DNA of 64,000 nt from Aeromonas taiwanensis (GTDB lineage: Bacteria > Pseudomonadota > Gammaproteobacteria > Enterobacterales > Aeromonadaceae): positions 1-64,000 of the forward strand of contig NZ_CDDD01000013.1 of NCBI RefSeq assembly GCF_000820165.1, given 5' to 3'. Positions 39,952-50,207 of this stretch are shown here, one piece after another. The notes under the pieces were generated by a model, which searched no databases, had not been told where the DNA came from, and saw only the letters and a program-made list of their open reading frames with translations. The position numbers and the translations under genes were made by a program. The first letter of the stretch is position 1, and each line of letters starts with the position of its first letter.

Positions 39952-40044
39952 ATGCAACATTCCATGTTCAACGTTGCGTTCGATCGCTGCTCTGGCAGCG
40001 CGAAGACTCGTGCTCTTTATTCGCCGCGTGGAGGGAACAGGTAA
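39952..40044 (+). CDS. small ORF, 30 residues, with strong ribosome-binding site
   Basis: MQHSMFNVAFDRC at the start, ending YSPRGGNR. AAGGAG lies about 6 bases before the ATG, a better site than many real genes here. It precedes the 67-residue ORF by 83 bases. It could be a leader peptide for the following ORF or a true small protein. No family recognised. Confidence 0.45.
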   Translation: MQHSMFNVAFDRCSGSAKTRALYSPRGGNR

Positions 40045-40127
40045 CACCTGCTTTTCCATCACCCGCGGTTGTCCCGCAGGGTGATCACCTCTCTCCGGGG
40101 GAACCGCACGTTCAACTGGAGAATATC

Positions 40128-40331
40128 ATGTCTATCGAACTCACCCTGCTGCGCCACGTCGAGACCCTGGTTCAAAAACGGATCACCCGGCTGGAGCGTC
40201 GCGTCAGCTATCTGCATCTCTCCCCGGCCCTGCTCAAAGACATCGGGCTGGAGGGGCAAAACGTGCAGATCGCCCACATCCGTGAGCGGGAGTTTCAAAC
40301 CGGTTTCCGGCTCGGGAATCGAATAACCTGA
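40128..40331 (+). CDS. small protein, possibly DUF1127-related
   Basis: A 67-residue basic protein. The segment YLHLSPALLKDIGLEGQNV resembles the C-terminal L-x-DIGL motif of DUF1127 proteins, preceded by an Arg-rich helix (KRITRLERR). DUF1127 proteins are small and some bind RNA; the similarity here rests on that motif only. A terminator follows at 40362. Confidence 0.6.
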   Translation: MSIELTLLRHVETLVQKRITRLERRVSYLHLSPALLKDIGLEGQNVQIAHIREREFQTGFRLGNRIT

Positions 40332-40361
40332 GGGGAGGGGGCCCGGCCCCCGACCTCGCGG

Positions 40362-40391
40362 ATGGCAGGCCTGGGCCTGCCATTATTCTTT
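40362..40391 (+). terminator. terminator after the 67-residue ORF
   Basis: ATGGCAGGC-CTGG-GCCTGCCAT followed by TATTCTTT. A GC-only hairpin (GGGGGCCCGGCCCCC, about 40337-40351) lies just before it. Confidence 0.75.
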
Positions 40392-40472
40392 GCCCCCGGG
40401 CACGACGGCAATTTATATGTTTTAAAGGGATCAAACCCCCTATGATCCCCCCAGTCTGTCAGGGAGTTGATT

Positions 40473-43400
40473 ATGTTCCGCCGCTGTTGCCACCTCATCC
40501 TGTTCTGCTGGTTGACCTGCTGTAGCCTGGTGGCGACGGCGCATTCGTCTTACATGGACAGAAGCGTCTTCACACCAGCCGAGCAGCATTGGCTCGCGAC
40601 CCACGACGAGCTGGTGATCGGCATGCCGACGACGGCCTGGCCGCCCTATGTCTATACCGATGGCCGGGGCAACTTCACCGGCCCCCTGAACGAGTTCGCC
40701 TTGCAGATAGCGCAGCGGTTGGGGCTCGGGGTGCACTACCGGACCTATGCCAGCAACGCGGCGCTGCAGCAGGCCTTGCTGGATGGCGAGATAGACATGC
40801 TGTTCGGCGCGTCGCCGAGCCCGACCCGCACCTTGCGGATGCTGTTCACCACCGAGCTGATGGCGCTGCCCCGCGCCGTCCTGCTGATCGGGGGACGGGA
40901 GAGCCTCTCCCTGGAGGAGGCTTACGGAATGCGCTGGGTCTGCGTCTTCGGCGTCGGCGCCTGCGACGCGCTGCTGCACCTTGGCATCTCGAACCTGGTC
41001 ACGGTCGACAGCCGGGACGAGGCTATCTTCATGCTCAAGGAGGGGAGGGCGGACGCCTACCTGGCAGATCTCCCCATGTTGAGTCGCCTGCAAGCCATGG
41101 CGGGCATGACCCTGACCACGGTGGACTGGATGAGGGACTCCTCGCTCACCATGGCGGTCGCCCCGGATCAGGGGCCCCTGCAGGGGCTGCTGGAGCGTGC
41201 CCTCGACGACATATCCCCTCTGGAGCGCCGCCGTATTCTGGAGGCGGGGGGCATTCTCGACTACGACCTGGTGCAGGAGAGCAGGGCGATTGCCTTCACG
41301 GCGCAGGAGCAGGCGTGGCTGCAAACGCACCCGGTGATCCGCTACGGGGTCGCTCCGCAGTGGACCGGCATGAGCGAGCTCGACGATCAGGGGAGGCTCA
41401 AGGGGTTCGTCGCCGACCTGCTGGCGATGATGAGCCAGCGTGCCGGGCTCCAGTTTACCCTGGTGCCGACCAGGAGCTGGGCCCAGACCGTCGAGCTCTT
41501 CCAGGGACACAAGCTGGATCTGATCCCGGCCATGACCCCAACCGCGGAGCGGCAGCAGTTCGCCCGCTTCACCCCCCACTTCGCCTCCCTCAACCGGGTG
41601 GTCGTGGCCAGGCAAGGCACGGCCGAGCTGGCCAGCCTCAAGGAGTTGAAGGGACGCAGGGTGGGCATGGTGGGAGGCTCGGTGGAGCAGTCCCTGCTGA
41701 GGGAAATGGGGGCCGAGTCCGTTGCCGTCGGGAGTGACGCCGAACTGTTGCCGCTGCTGGATGCGCAGAAGGTCGACTATGTGCTGATGGGGGTGACCTT
41801 GCTTGGGCAGTCGCTGCAGAAGGGATTCAGCGATCGCTACCAGGTGGTCTTCTCCGGCAGCGATCTGCGGGTTCCCATCGCCATGGCCACGCACCTGCAG
41901 GATCCCATGCTGCAGCAGATCATGACCAAGGTGCTGCTCTCCCTGCCGCCGGAGGAGCTGACCGCCCTGGAGAAGAAGTGGCTCTCCCTGACCATACAGA
42001 CGGGGCTGGATCCCCACAAGGTGCTGCTCTGGTCCTCCCTCGGAGTCGGCCTCTTCCTGTTAAGCCTGCTGCTGTTCCTGGGCTGGAACCGGACGTTGCG
42101 CCGCCAGATGAGTCAGCGACGGGAGGCGGAGCGGCGGCTCGAGGAGCAGCTGGCGTTCGTCCAGATGATGCTCGATGTCCTGCCGAACCTGGTGGTACTG
42201 ACCAACGAGCACTACGAGGTCGCGATGACGAACCAGGCGTACCGACAGGTTTTCTTCGGGGGAGAGAACCTGAAGGGCTCCTACGAGCGGCTGCTCCAGC
42301 ATCAGCTGCCGGAGGCGATCCGGATCAAGGTCATGAAAGAGGATGCCCGGGTGTGGGAGAGCGGGGAGGAGCTGCGTGGCCGTGGCGAGCACCAGAATGA
42401 AGACGGCAGCCAGCACCAGATGATCTACACCAAGCGCCTGTTCGTGGGGCCCGACGGCAAGCGACTCGGGATCCTGACCGTGCTGACCGACGTGACCGAG
42501 CTGGAGCAGGCGAGGTTTGCGGCCCAGGAGGCCCAGACCCGGCTGACCCAGATCACCGACAGCATGCCGGGTGTCGTCTATCAGTATCAGTGGCTGGGGC
42601 CGGGCGAGGGGCGCTTCCTCTACACCTCCCAGGGGCTTAAGGAGATGATGGGTCATGACACGGATCCGGTGACCGAGATGACCCGGGGATCCACTATCCT
42701 GGGGCTGAAAGGACAGGCTCAAGAGGAGTTCGTGGCCACGGTCGCACGCCATGCCAGGGCCATGGAGCCGCTGGATCTGGAAGTGGAGATCCAGCGTCAG
42801 GGACAGCCCGGCTACCTGCAGATCCGGGGTCACTTCGTACATCAGGAGGGAATGGACGGGGTCATCCTGAACGGGGTGGTGCAGGACATCACCAAGCTCA
42901 AGCGCCAGGAGCTGGAACTGCGCGAGGCCAGGCGGGTCGCGGAGGAGGCCACCCAGGCCCGCAGTCGCTTCCTCGCCACCATGAGCCATGAGCTGCGCAC
43001 CCCCATTTCCGGCATGCACGGCATGCTGGAGCTGCTGCAGATGAGCGCGCTGGACGACGATCAGCGCTACATGTTGCGCAATATTGCGACCTCCACCAAC
43101 CACCTGCTCTATCTGGTCAACGACATCCTGGACTTCTCCAAGATGGAGGCGGGGCAACTGCAGCTGCATCCTCATCATTGCCGGCTGACCTCGGTCATCT
43201 GCGACATCATCCGCGGCCATGCTGCCCTGGCCTATGGCAAGGGGCTCAACGTGACGCTGGCATGGGGGCTGGCGGTGCCGGATCAGGCCAGCATAGACGC
43301 GGTGCGGGTGGGTCAGGTGATCTCCAACCTGTTGAACAACGCGGTGAAATTCACCGAGGCGGGGGAGATTGCCATCCTGGTGGACTACCACGACAACCGG

Positions 43401-44747
43401 CTTGCCCTGCGGGTGCGGGACTCCGGGATCGGCATCGCAACGGAGCAGCAGGAGAACCTCTTCATCCCGTTCAAGCAGGTGGAGTCGGACATCAACCGGC
43501 GCTTCGGCGGCACCGGGCTCGGGCTCGCCATCTGCCATCAGCTGACCGAGAAGATGGGGGGCAGCCTGACGCTGGAGAGCAAACCCGGAATAGGCACGAC
43601 GGTGACCTTCGCGATCCCCCTGGCCGACAGCCAGTGGGATGCGCCGCCCCTGGCCGGTCAGACATGGTGGTGGTACGGCGAGGATGAGGCCTTGCAGTCG
43701 GTGATGGCGCGCTTCGGCGCCACCTTGCAGCGGCTGGATGCTCGCCAGTGGCAGCAACCTCCCTCGGGGTATCTGCTGGCGCAGGAGGGCCATCTGGAGC
43801 AGACCCTCGGCAGCGACTGGCTGGCCCATTTGCAGCACTCCGCGCTCAAGGGCATAGTACTTTCCCCCCATGAGGCCCTGCGTGGCCGCCTGGACAGCGA
43901 TGCCTGGTGGCGGCTCGGCCAGTCCCCCCTCTATCCCGATCTGCTGCTGGAGACTTGCGAGCAGCTCTTGAGCCAGGGGCCGAGCCCGGCGTTGCAAGTG
44001 CCCGGGGAGAAGCTCGGCGGCCGCGTGCTGGTGGCGGACGATCACCCCGTCAACCGAGCGCTGCTGGCTCGCCAGCTTGCTATTCTGGGGTTGGAGTCCG
44101 AAGTGGTGGATGACGGGGAGAAGGCGCTGCGCGCCTGGCAGAGCCAGGATTTTGCCCTGCTGTTGACGGATTGCCACATGCCGGTGAAGGATGGCTATGC
44201 CCTGGCACGGGCCTTGCGTACTGCGGGAGATGAGGCCCCCATTATCGGGGTCACGGCCGATACCTCGGAGGAGGCGATCGAGCAGATGCGGGAGGCCGGC
44301 ATGAACGACATGCTGCTCAAGCCCTACAGCCTGGAGGCTCTGCGCCAGATCCTGGTGCGCTGGTTACCCTTGCCCGGGGCACAAGAGGAGGCAATCTCTC
44401 CCCGGCAAGCCCGGGCCCAGGCGCCCGGCATAAGCTGGTTGACCCTGTTCGGCGATGAGGGGGTGGCGCGCAGCATGGCCATCGAATATCTGGAAGCCAA
44501 TGAACAGGATGGCGAGGACATGAAACAGGCCCTGGCGAGGCAGGATACCCAGGCGCTGGTGGAGACCGCCCACCGCATCAAGGGTGCCGCCCGCATGGTG
44601 GGTCAGATGGCTCTGGCAGAGGAGGCTGCCAGGCTGGAAGCGGCCGCCCGATTGAAGCAGGTGGACAGGCTCGACGAACTGGGTCGGACGGTACAGGGAT
44701 TGATGGACACTATCAGAAATGAAACGGGGTTATGGCTCGATGAATAA
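40473..44747 (+). CDS. BvgS/EvgS/RocS-like hybrid sensor kinase
   Basis: A 1,424-residue hybrid kinase. Signal/anchor start, then two periplasmic solute-binding (SBP_bac_3, Venus-flytrap) domains (about 45-260 and 280-510), one membrane span (about 515-537), two PAS-like regions (about 556-680, 690-812), HisKA with His839 (SHELRTPISG), HATPase (ISNLLNNAVKFT, GGTGLGLAI), receiver with Asp1233 (LLTDCHMPVKDG) and HPt with His1367 (AHRIKGAARM). All relay residues are intact. AGGGAG at 40461 supports ATG 40473. The next gene, a receiver-EAL protein, overlaps its end, as in the Pseudomonas RocS/RocR pairing. Confidence 0.9.
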   Translation: MFRRCCHLILFCWLTCCSLVATAHSSYMDRSVFTPAEQHWLATHDELVIGMPTTAWPPYVYTDGRGNFTGPLNEFALQIAQRLGLGVHYRTYASNAALQQALLDGEIDMLFGASPSPTRTLRMLFTTELMALPRAVLLIGGRESLSLEEAYGMRWVCVFGVGACDALLHLGISNLVTVDSRDEAIFMLKEGRADAYLADLPMLSRLQAMAGMTLTTVDWMRDSSLTMAVAPDQGPLQGLLERALDDISPLERRRILEAGGILDYDLVQESRAIAFTAQEQAWLQTHPVIRYGVAPQWTGMSELDDQGRLKGFVADLLAMMSQRAGLQFTLVPTRSWAQTVELFQGHKLDLIPAMTPTAERQQFARFTPHFASLNRVVVARQGTAELASLKELKGRRVGMVGGSVEQSLLREMGAESVAVGSDAELLPLLDAQKVDYVLMGVTLLGQSLQKGFSDRYQVVFSGSDLRVPIAMATHLQDPMLQQIMTKVLLSLPPEELTALEKKWLSLTIQTGLDPHKVLLWSSLGVGLFLLSLLLFLGWNRTLRRQMSQRREAERRLEEQLAFVQMMLDVLPNLVVLTNEHYEVAMTNQAYRQVFFGGENLKGSYERLLQHQLPEAIRIKVMKEDARVWESGEELRGRGEHQNEDGSQHQMIYTKRLFVGPDGKRLGILTVLTDVTELEQARFAAQEAQTRLTQITDSMPGVVYQYQWLGPGEGRFLYTSQGLKEMMGHDTDPVTEMTRGSTILGLKGQAQEEFVATVARHARAMEPLDLEVEIQRQGQPGYLQIRGHFVHQEGMDGVILNGVVQDITKLKRQELELREARRVAEEATQARSRFLATMSHELRTPISGMHGMLELLQMSALDDDQRYMLRNIATSTNHLLYLVNDILDFSKMEAGQLQLHPHHCRLTSVICDIIRGHAALAYGKGLNVTLAWGLAVPDQASIDAVRVGQVISNLLNNAVKFTEAGEIAILVDYHDNRLALRVRDSGIGIATEQQENLFIPFKQVESDINRRFGGTGLGLAICHQLTEKMGGSLTLESKPGIGTTVTFAIPLADSQWDAPPLAGQTWWWYGEDEALQSVMARFGATLQRLDARQWQQPPSGYLLAQEGHLEQTLGSDWLAHLQHSALKGIVLSPHEALRGRLDSDAWWRLGQSPLYPDLLLETCEQLLSQGPSPALQVPGEKLGGRVLVADDHPVNRALLARQLAILGLESEVVDDGEKALRAWQSQDFALLLTDCHMPVKDGYALARALRTAGDEAPIIGVTADTSEEAIEQMREAGMNDMLLKPYSLEALRQILVRWLPLPGAQEEAISPRQARAQAPGISWLTLFGDEGVARSMAIEYLEANEQDGEDMKQALARQDTQALVETAHRIKGAARMVGQMALAEEAARLEAAARLKQVDRLDELGRTVQGLMDTIRNETGLWLDE

Positions 44748-45951
44748 TGCACGGCATGACTTGATGATCATGGTGGTGGAGGATCACAGCTTCCAGCGCA
44801 AGGCCCTGATGCACCAGATCCGCGGCCTTGGCTACGGCCGGTTGCTGGAGGCGCAGGACGGTGAGGAGGCGCTGGCACAGTGCCAGCACCATCAGGTGGA
44901 CATCCTGTTCTGCGATCTGCGCATGCCAGGTATGGATGGCATGGCCCTGCTGCGACGCCTCTCCCTTGGCGGGTTTCGCGGTGGCATTGTGCTGTCCAGC
45001 GCCCTGGAGGACGACGTGGTCGATGCCGTGCTGCGCATGAGCCGGGCTTATGGTCTGCAGGTGCTGGGACGCATCGACAAGCCCGCCTCGGCCCAGCAGA
45101 TCGCCCAGCTGATCGCGGCCTGGCGTCCCGAGATGGCGCGCAGTCAGGAGGAGGACGGTTATCACCTCACCCTGGACGAGCTGTGTCGGGCCCTGGAGCA
45201 GGACCAGCTGCTGCCCTGGTATCAGCCCAAGGTGAGTTTCGACACCGGGGACTGGGTCGGCATGGAGGCGCTGGCCCGCTGGCAGCACCCGGAGTTCGGC
45301 CTCATCTCGCCGGCTCGTTTCATCCCGCTGGCGGAGCACAACGGCCTTATCGATCAGTTGACCGAGGTGATCATCGGCAAGGCGCTGCGCGACGGTCACC
45401 TCTGGGCGCAGACCGGGCTCTCGCTCAACCTGTCGATGAACCTCTCCACCACCTCGCTCATCGAGGGGGATCTGTGCAACACCCTGATCAACCAGTGTCA
45501 ACGCTGGAGCATCAACCCCGAGCTCATCACCCTGGAGGTGACCGAGAGCGCCTTCGTCAAGGATCTCGGCAAGTCGCTGGAGGTGCTGACCCGGCTGCGG
45601 ATGCACGGTTTCGGCCTCTCCATCGACGATTTCGGCACCGGCTACTCCTCCATGCAGCAGCTGGCCCTGCTCCCCTTCACCGAGCTCAAGCTCGACAGAT
45701 CCTTCGTCGATCGCTGCTATGAGGATCCCTCCCGGCTCGCCATCATCGAATCCAGCATCGAACTGGCCCGCAAGCTGGGGTTGAAATCGGTGGCCGAAGG
45801 GGTCGAGGATGAGGCTACCTGGCAGCTGCTGGCGAAGCTGGGGTGCGATCAGTGCCAGGGGTTCTTCTCCGCCCGTCCCATGCCCAGCGAGGAGCTGAGC
45901 GTGTGGCACGAGGCCTGGCTGGCTCGGCTGCCCGCGTTGATCGGACACTAA
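44740..45951 (+). CDS. response regulator with EAL c-di-GMP phosphodiesterase domain
   Basis: A 403-residue RocR-like protein. The N-terminal receiver has acidic residues in VVEDHSFQ and phospho-acceptor Asp59 ([11 protein letters not shown]). The C-terminal EAL domain (about 145-395) keeps the catalytic set: Glu176 in GMEALARW, Asn in NLSMNLS, Glu in LEVTES, DD in [10 protein letters not shown], Lys in ELKLDRSF, and AEGVEDE. It should degrade c-di-GMP under control of the overlapping hybrid kinase (8-base overlap). ATG 44719 is a possible earlier start. Confidence 0.9.
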   Translation: MNNARHDLMIMVVEDHSFQRKALMHQIRGLGYGRLLEAQDGEEALAQCQHHQVDILFCDLRMPGMDGMALLRRLSLGGFRGGIVLSSALEDDVVDAVLRMSRAYGLQVLGRIDKPASAQQIAQLIAAWRPEMARSQEEDGYHLTLDELCRALEQDQLLPWYQPKVSFDTGDWVGMEALARWQHPEFGLISPARFIPLAEHNGLIDQLTEVIIGKALRDGHLWAQTGLSLNLSMNLSTTSLIEGDLCNTLINQCQRWSINPELITLEVTESAFVKDLGKSLEVLTRLRMHGFGLSIDDFGTGYSSMQQLALLPFTELKLDRSFVDRCYEDPSRLAIIESSIELARKLGLKSVAEGVEDEATWQLLAKLGCDQCQGFFSARPMPSEELSVWHEAWLARLPALIGH

Positions 45952-45988
45952 ATCAGGGCAGGATGCCCGTCGCGATACAAGGATGTAC

Positions 45989-47965
45989 ATGAAACTATCA
46001 AGCAAGTTGCTGTTGAGCTTCTGTTTTATCAATCTGCTGATCATTCTCTCCTCCGCCCTCGTCTACCATCAGCTCGGCCGGATCGAGGGCTCCCGGGAGG
46101 CCCTGCTGGGGCAGACCCTGCCCGCCCTGCAGCGGGACGAGGCGAGCCAGAAGGCCCTGATCGCTACCGTCTCCTCCCTGCGGGCCTACCTCATCCTCGG
46201 CAAGGACCCGGTGCAAGGTGCGCGCATCCAGCAGGAGTGGGAGGGGGCCTGGCACCTCATCGAGCGCCAGCGCTTCGCCCCCGCCCTGACCCGCGACCTC
46301 AAGGCGTTCAAGGGGGCCCAGGAGAAGGTCTGGGCCCTGGCCCATACCGAGGAGAACCTGCCGGCCCATACCCTGATGCTGCTGGAGGCGGGCCCCCTGG
46401 CGGAGGCCGCCCTGGATCAGCTGCAATCCATCGCCAATGAAGAGGTGGCGACGCCCGAGGCGGCGCTGCCGGGGGATCGCCGTCTGCTGCTCAAGCAGGT
46501 GGGGGACGCCTACAACGGTCTGGCGAACGCCCTCTCCGCCCTGCGGGACTTCCTCATCTCCGGGGAGAAGGATTACCGAGACAAATACCAGGACTACTAC
46601 CAGTACCACCAGCAGCGGGTGGCGGAGCTGAAACAGCAGCAGGAGCACTTCACCGAGGCGCAGAAGGGGCTGTGGACGCTGTTCGAGGAGATGTCGGCCC
46701 CCTTCGCCGAGCTGGTCGGCCAGGTGATCGAGAAACGCCAGTCACCGGACTGGAACCGGGCCAATCATCTGATGGCCACCGACATCGAACCCGCCCTGAC
46801 CCGGCTCGCCGATCGGCTGGCGACCCAGGTGAGCCATACCCGGGGGGAGGTGGACAAGATGGCCGGGGAGATGACCGCCGCCGGCCAGACCATTCACCGC
46901 ACCCTGCTGCTGGCGACCACCAGCGTCATCCTGCTCGGTACCCTGGTGGCCCTGCTGTTCAGCCGGCGTCTGACCCGGGACATCGCTAGCCTGGTGAAAC
47001 GGGCCGGTCTGGTGGCCGATGGCCGGCTACCGCTCGACCCCCTGCCGGTGCGTAGGCAGGATGAGCTGGGGGGCCTGACGGGCTCTATCAACCGGATGTC
47101 GGCCCAGTTGCGCGAGCTGGTGGGGGAGATCCAGGGGGCGGTCGCGCAGGTGGAGGGGGCCGGCCGGGAAGTCGGCCATACCACCAATGCCATTGCGGAC
47201 GATCTGGCGAGCCAGAGCCTGCGGCTGGATTCGGTGGCGGCGGCCATCGAGCAGGTGTCGGTCAGCACCCGGGATGTGGCGGGCAACATCGCGGGGGCGG
47301 CCGGGGCGGCCCGCGAGACGGAGCAGCAGGCCAGGCAGGGGGAGCAGGCACTCGGGCGCATGGGGGCCACCATGGCGCAGATTGCCGCCATGATAGCCCA
47401 GGCGAACCAGGCGATGGCGCAGCTCAGCAGCCAGAGCGAGCAGGTGGGGCGCGTCACCGAGGTGATCGCCACCATCGCCGAGCAGACCAACCTGCTGGCC
47501 CTCAACGCCGCCATCGAGGCGGCCCGCGCCGGCGAACAGGGCCGCGGCTTTGCCGTGGTGGCCGACGAGGTGAGGCAGCTGGCGAGCCGCACCAGCGCGT
47601 CGACCATGGAGATCAACCAGACCATCGCCAGCATCCAGCAGCAGACCCGGGAGACGGCCGACACCGTGGGCAGTGGCACCCTGCTGGTGGAGCAGGGACG
47701 GGGGGCCATGGCCTCGGTGACCGAGACCCTGAACGCCATGACGTTGCTGGTGCAGGATCTGAGCGGCCAGCTTGCCGCCATCGCCGCAGCGACCGAGCAG
47801 CAGTCCAGAGTGGCCCAGGAGGTAGCGGGTACGGTGGAGGAGATCGCCGGGCTCAGCCACCAGTCCAGCGAGCACAGCCAGCAGGGGGAGGAGATCGCCG
47901 CCCGGCTGACGCGGGAGACGGGCAGGTTGACCTCGACCATCAGCCGGTTCGATCTGAATGCCTGA
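45989..47965 (+). CDS. methyl-accepting chemotaxis protein
   Basis: 658 residues. Span 1 (about 8-27), a long helical periplasmic region (about 28-300), span 2 (about 305-323), HAMP, and a signalling domain with the hairpin tip [19 protein letters not shown] (about 495-515) and [19 protein letters not shown] lies 6 bases before ATG 45989 and abuts ATG 45983, so 45989 is chosen. It begins 37 bases after the EAL gene with no terminator between, so it is probably part of the same transcript. The ligand is unknown. Confidence 0.9.
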   Translation: MKLSSKLLLSFCFINLLIILSSALVYHQLGRIEGSREALLGQTLPALQRDEASQKALIATVSSLRAYLILGKDPVQGARIQQEWEGAWHLIERQRFAPALTRDLKAFKGAQEKVWALAHTEENLPAHTLMLLEAGPLAEAALDQLQSIANEEVATPEAALPGDRRLLLKQVGDAYNGLANALSALRDFLISGEKDYRDKYQDYYQYHQQRVAELKQQQEHFTEAQKGLWTLFEEMSAPFAELVGQVIEKRQSPDWNRANHLMATDIEPALTRLADRLATQVSHTRGEVDKMAGEMTAAGQTIHRTLLLATTSVILLGTLVALLFSRRLTRDIASLVKRAGLVADGRLPLDPLPVRRQDELGGLTGSINRMSAQLRELVGEIQGAVAQVEGAGREVGHTTNAIADDLASQSLRLDSVAAAIEQVSVSTRDVAGNIAGAAGAARETEQQARQGEQALGRMGATMAQIAAMIAQANQAMAQLSSQSEQVGRVTEVIATIAEQTNLLALNAAIEAARAGEQGRGFAVVADEVRQLASRTSASTMEINQTIASIQQQTRETADTVGSGTLLVEQGRGAMASVTETLNAMTLLVQDLSGQLAAIAAATEQQSRVAQEVAGTVEEIAGLSHQSSEHSQQGEEIAARLTRETGRLTSTISRFDLNA

Positions 47966-47986
47966 GGAGCGTACGGGAGAGCGCAA

Positions 47987-48018
47987 GGGGCAGGCCGGGA
48001 GGTCTGCCCCGTTTTTAT
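47987..48018 (+). terminator. terminator after the chemoreceptor gene
   Basis: GGGGCAG and CTGCCCC with loop GCCGGGAGGT, followed by GTTTTTATT. Confidence 0.85.
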
Positions 48019-48129
48019 TGGGCCCAAAGGTGGGAACTGGGAGATGTCACTCCAGATGGTCTGGTTTCCGACGAGCCGGTTCACCAGCAGGAGAGGAGGG
48101 CTTCTCGATGTGGATAGCCCCCTGCGCCG

Positions 48130-48630
48130 TCATTCCAGACGGCGGAAGGACTGATTCTCGAAGCTGCTGCAGGTCTCCTGATTGAGCAGATTGACCAGCA
48201 GAATGGCCCTTTTCTCGCCATCGGGCTCCAGATAGATGGCCTCGAACCCGGCGAGGGGACCCGATTCGATGAGGACCTTGTCCCCCTGGGACGGCAGGCG
48301 GGCATAGCTGGCGCGCGCCTCGTCGCTGTCATCCCGGCTCATCAGCCGGTAGATCAGCTGGCTGCTGACGGGGGTCCACTCCTTGCCGAAATGAATGATG
48401 CGGCTGATGCCCCGGGTGGATTTCAGGGTCACCGGGGTCACCTCTTCCAGATCCACATAGATGAACAGGTAGTTGGGGAACATGGGTTCACGCTGGGGAA
48501 CCCGCTTGCCCCGCCGCAGCTTCTCGATTTCGACCATGGGGTAATAGGATTCGACGCCCTGGGCAGCCAGATGAGCGCGGGCGCGGGCCTCTTCTTTTGG
48601 CTTGCAGTAGGCCAGATACCATTTTTTCAT
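48130..48630 (-). CDS. rfaH: transcription antiterminator RfaH
   Basis: A 166-residue NusG paralogue that lets RNA polymerase read through long ops-containing operons (LPS core, capsule and others in enterics). N-terminal NGN domain starts MKKWYLAYCKPKEEARARAHL and has PMFPNYLFIYVDL; the C-terminal KOW-type domain (about 108-166) has GDKVLIESGPLAGFEAIYL. No ops element was seen in this window. Confidence 0.94.
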   Translation of the reverse strand: MKKWYLAYCKPKEEARARAHLAAQGVESYYPMVEIEKLRRGKRVPQREPMFPNYLFIYVDLEEVTPVTLKSTRGISRIIHFGKEWTPVSSQLIYRLMSRDDSDEARASYARLPSQGDKVLIESGPLAGFEAIYLEPDGEKRAILLVNLLNQETCSSFENQSFRRLE

Positions 48631-48683
48631 GTGATCAATACGTTCGTGTTGCCGAGCTCGCGGATATGATAGCGGCGCCCAAT

Positions 48684-48714
48684 AAAAAGGCCACGCAAAG
48701 CGTGGCCTTTTTTA
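48684..48714 (-). terminator. terminator of metNIQ
   Basis: AAAAAGGCCACG-CAAAG-CGTGGCCTTTTTT, 13 bases past the metQ stop; T residues on both sides. Confidence 0.9.
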
Positions 48715-48726
48715 CTGAATGAACAA

Positions 48727-49527
48727 TTACCAGCCTTTCACCAGGCCGCCCTTGAACAGCTCGGTACCCTTTTTGTAGACCTCGTCGGTCTGGAAGGACT
48801 GGACGAATTCCTTGACCTTCTCGTCGTCCTTGTTGTTTTCGCGGGCAACGATCAGGTTGACGTAGGGTGACTCCTTGTCTTCGACAAACAGGCCGTTCTC
48901 GGTCGGGGTCAGGCCAATCTGACCGGCGAAGGTGTTGTTGATGATGGCCAGATCCACGTCTTCCAGGGAGCGGGGCAGCTGTGCGGCTTCCAGCTCGACG
49001 ATCTTGAAGTTACGCGGGTTGTCGACGATGTCCAGCACGGTCGCTTCCAGACCGGCACCCTCTTTAAGCTTCAGCAGGCCCTGCTTCTCCAGCAGGATCA
49101 GGGAGCGACCCAGGTTGGTCGGATCGTTCGGCACTGCGATCTGGGCACCGTCCTGGATCTCGGAGAGCGCTTTGATCTTCTTGGAGTAACCGGCGATCGG
49201 GTAGACGAAGGTGTTGCCAACCGGTACCAGCTTGAAGCCGCGATCACGGATCTGGGCGTCCAGATAGGGTTTGTGCTGGAAGGCGTTGACGTCGACGCTG
49301 CCGTCGTTCAGGGCCACGTTAGGGGTGACGTAGTCGGAGAAGGTAACCACTTCGACGGTCAGACCGTATTTCTCCTTGGCCACCTTGGCCGCGGTCTCCA
49401 CCAGCTCGGTCTCGGGACCGGCGATGGCGCCCACTTTCAGGGTCTTGTTCTCTTCTTTCTGGCCGCAGCCGACCAGTACCAGGGTAGCCAGCAGGGCTGC
49501 TGCCGCAGATTTGATGCCCAATTTCAT
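48727..49527 (-). CDS. metQ: methionine-binding lipoprotein
   Basis: A 266-residue NlpA-family lipoprotein, the D-/L-methionine receptor of MetNIQ. Lipobox LVGC with lipidated Cys at residue 21, then KTLKVGAIAGPETELVETAA, NAFQHKPYLDAQIRDRGF and NNTFAGQIGLTPTENGLF. Last gene of the operon, 26 bases after metI. Confidence 0.95.
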   Translation of the reverse strand: MKLGIKSAAAALLATLVLVGCGQKEENKTLKVGAIAGPETELVETAAKVAKEKYGLTVEVVTFSDYVTPNVALNDGSVDVNAFQHKPYLDAQIRDRGFKLVPVGNTFVYPIAGYSKKIKALSEIQDGAQIAVPNDPTNLGRSLILLEKQGLLKLKEGAGLEATVLDIVDNPRNFKIVELEAAQLPRSLEDVDLAIINNTFAGQIGLTPTENGLFVEDKESPYVNLIVARENNKDDEKVKEFVQSFQTDEVYKKGTELFKGGLVKGW

Positions 49528-49553
49528 AAAAACCTCCTGTCAGAAATCGACGA

Positions 49554-50207
49554 TTAACGATGATCACATTGTTTGACCAGGCGCTCACCCGCGCTCTGGA
49601 TGAGTTGAACCAGCACCACCAGGATGACCACGGTGACCAGCATGACGGTCGGATCGAAACGCTGGTAGCCGTAGCGAATGCCCACATCGCCGAGACCACC
49701 GCCCCCGATGGCACCGGCCATGGCGGAGTAGTTAACGAGCGTGACGAGCGTGATGATGATGCTGTTGAGGATCCCCGGCAGGGCCTCGGGCAGCAGCACC
49801 TTGGCGATGATTTGCAGGGGCTTGGCCCCCATGGCCTTGGCCGCTTCCAGCAGGCCGTCAGGCACTTCCATCAGGGCCCCTTCCACCAGGCGGGCGATGA
49901 AGGGGATGCAGCCGACGGTCAGCGGCACGATGGCGGCGATGGTGCCGATGCTGGTGCCGACGATGAAGCGGGTCAGCGGGATGATGGCCACCAGCAGGAT
50001 GATGAAGGGCACGGAGCGACCGACGTTGACGATGACGCCCAGGGTCCTGTTGAGCACAGGGTTGGCCAGGATCTGGCCGGCCTTGGTCACGTGCAGCGCC
50101 ACGCCGAGCGGCAGGCCGAGCAGGCAGCCGAACAGGGCGGAGGCAAACACCATGATCAGGGTGTCGCCGAGGGCCGAGATCAGCAGATTAATCATTGCTT
50201 CGGACAT
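49554..50207 (-). CDS. metI: methionine ABC transporter permease
   Basis: A 217-residue inner-membrane permease with about five spans and the EAA loop [17 protein letters not shown]. Start MSEAMINLL at 50207 matches E. coli MetI and overlaps metN by 20 bases; ATG at 50195 is an alternative. Confidence 0.95.
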   Translation of the reverse strand: MSEAMINLLISALGDTLIMVFASALFGCLLGLPLGVALHVTKAGQILANPVLNRTLGVIVNVGRSVPFIILLVAIIPLTRFIVGTSIGTIAAIVPLTVGCIPFIARLVEGALMEVPDGLLEAAKAMGAKPLQIIAKVLLPEALPGILNSIIITLVTLVNYSAMAGAIGGGGLGDVGIRYGYQRFDPTVMLVTVVILVVLVQLIQSAGERLVKQCDHR

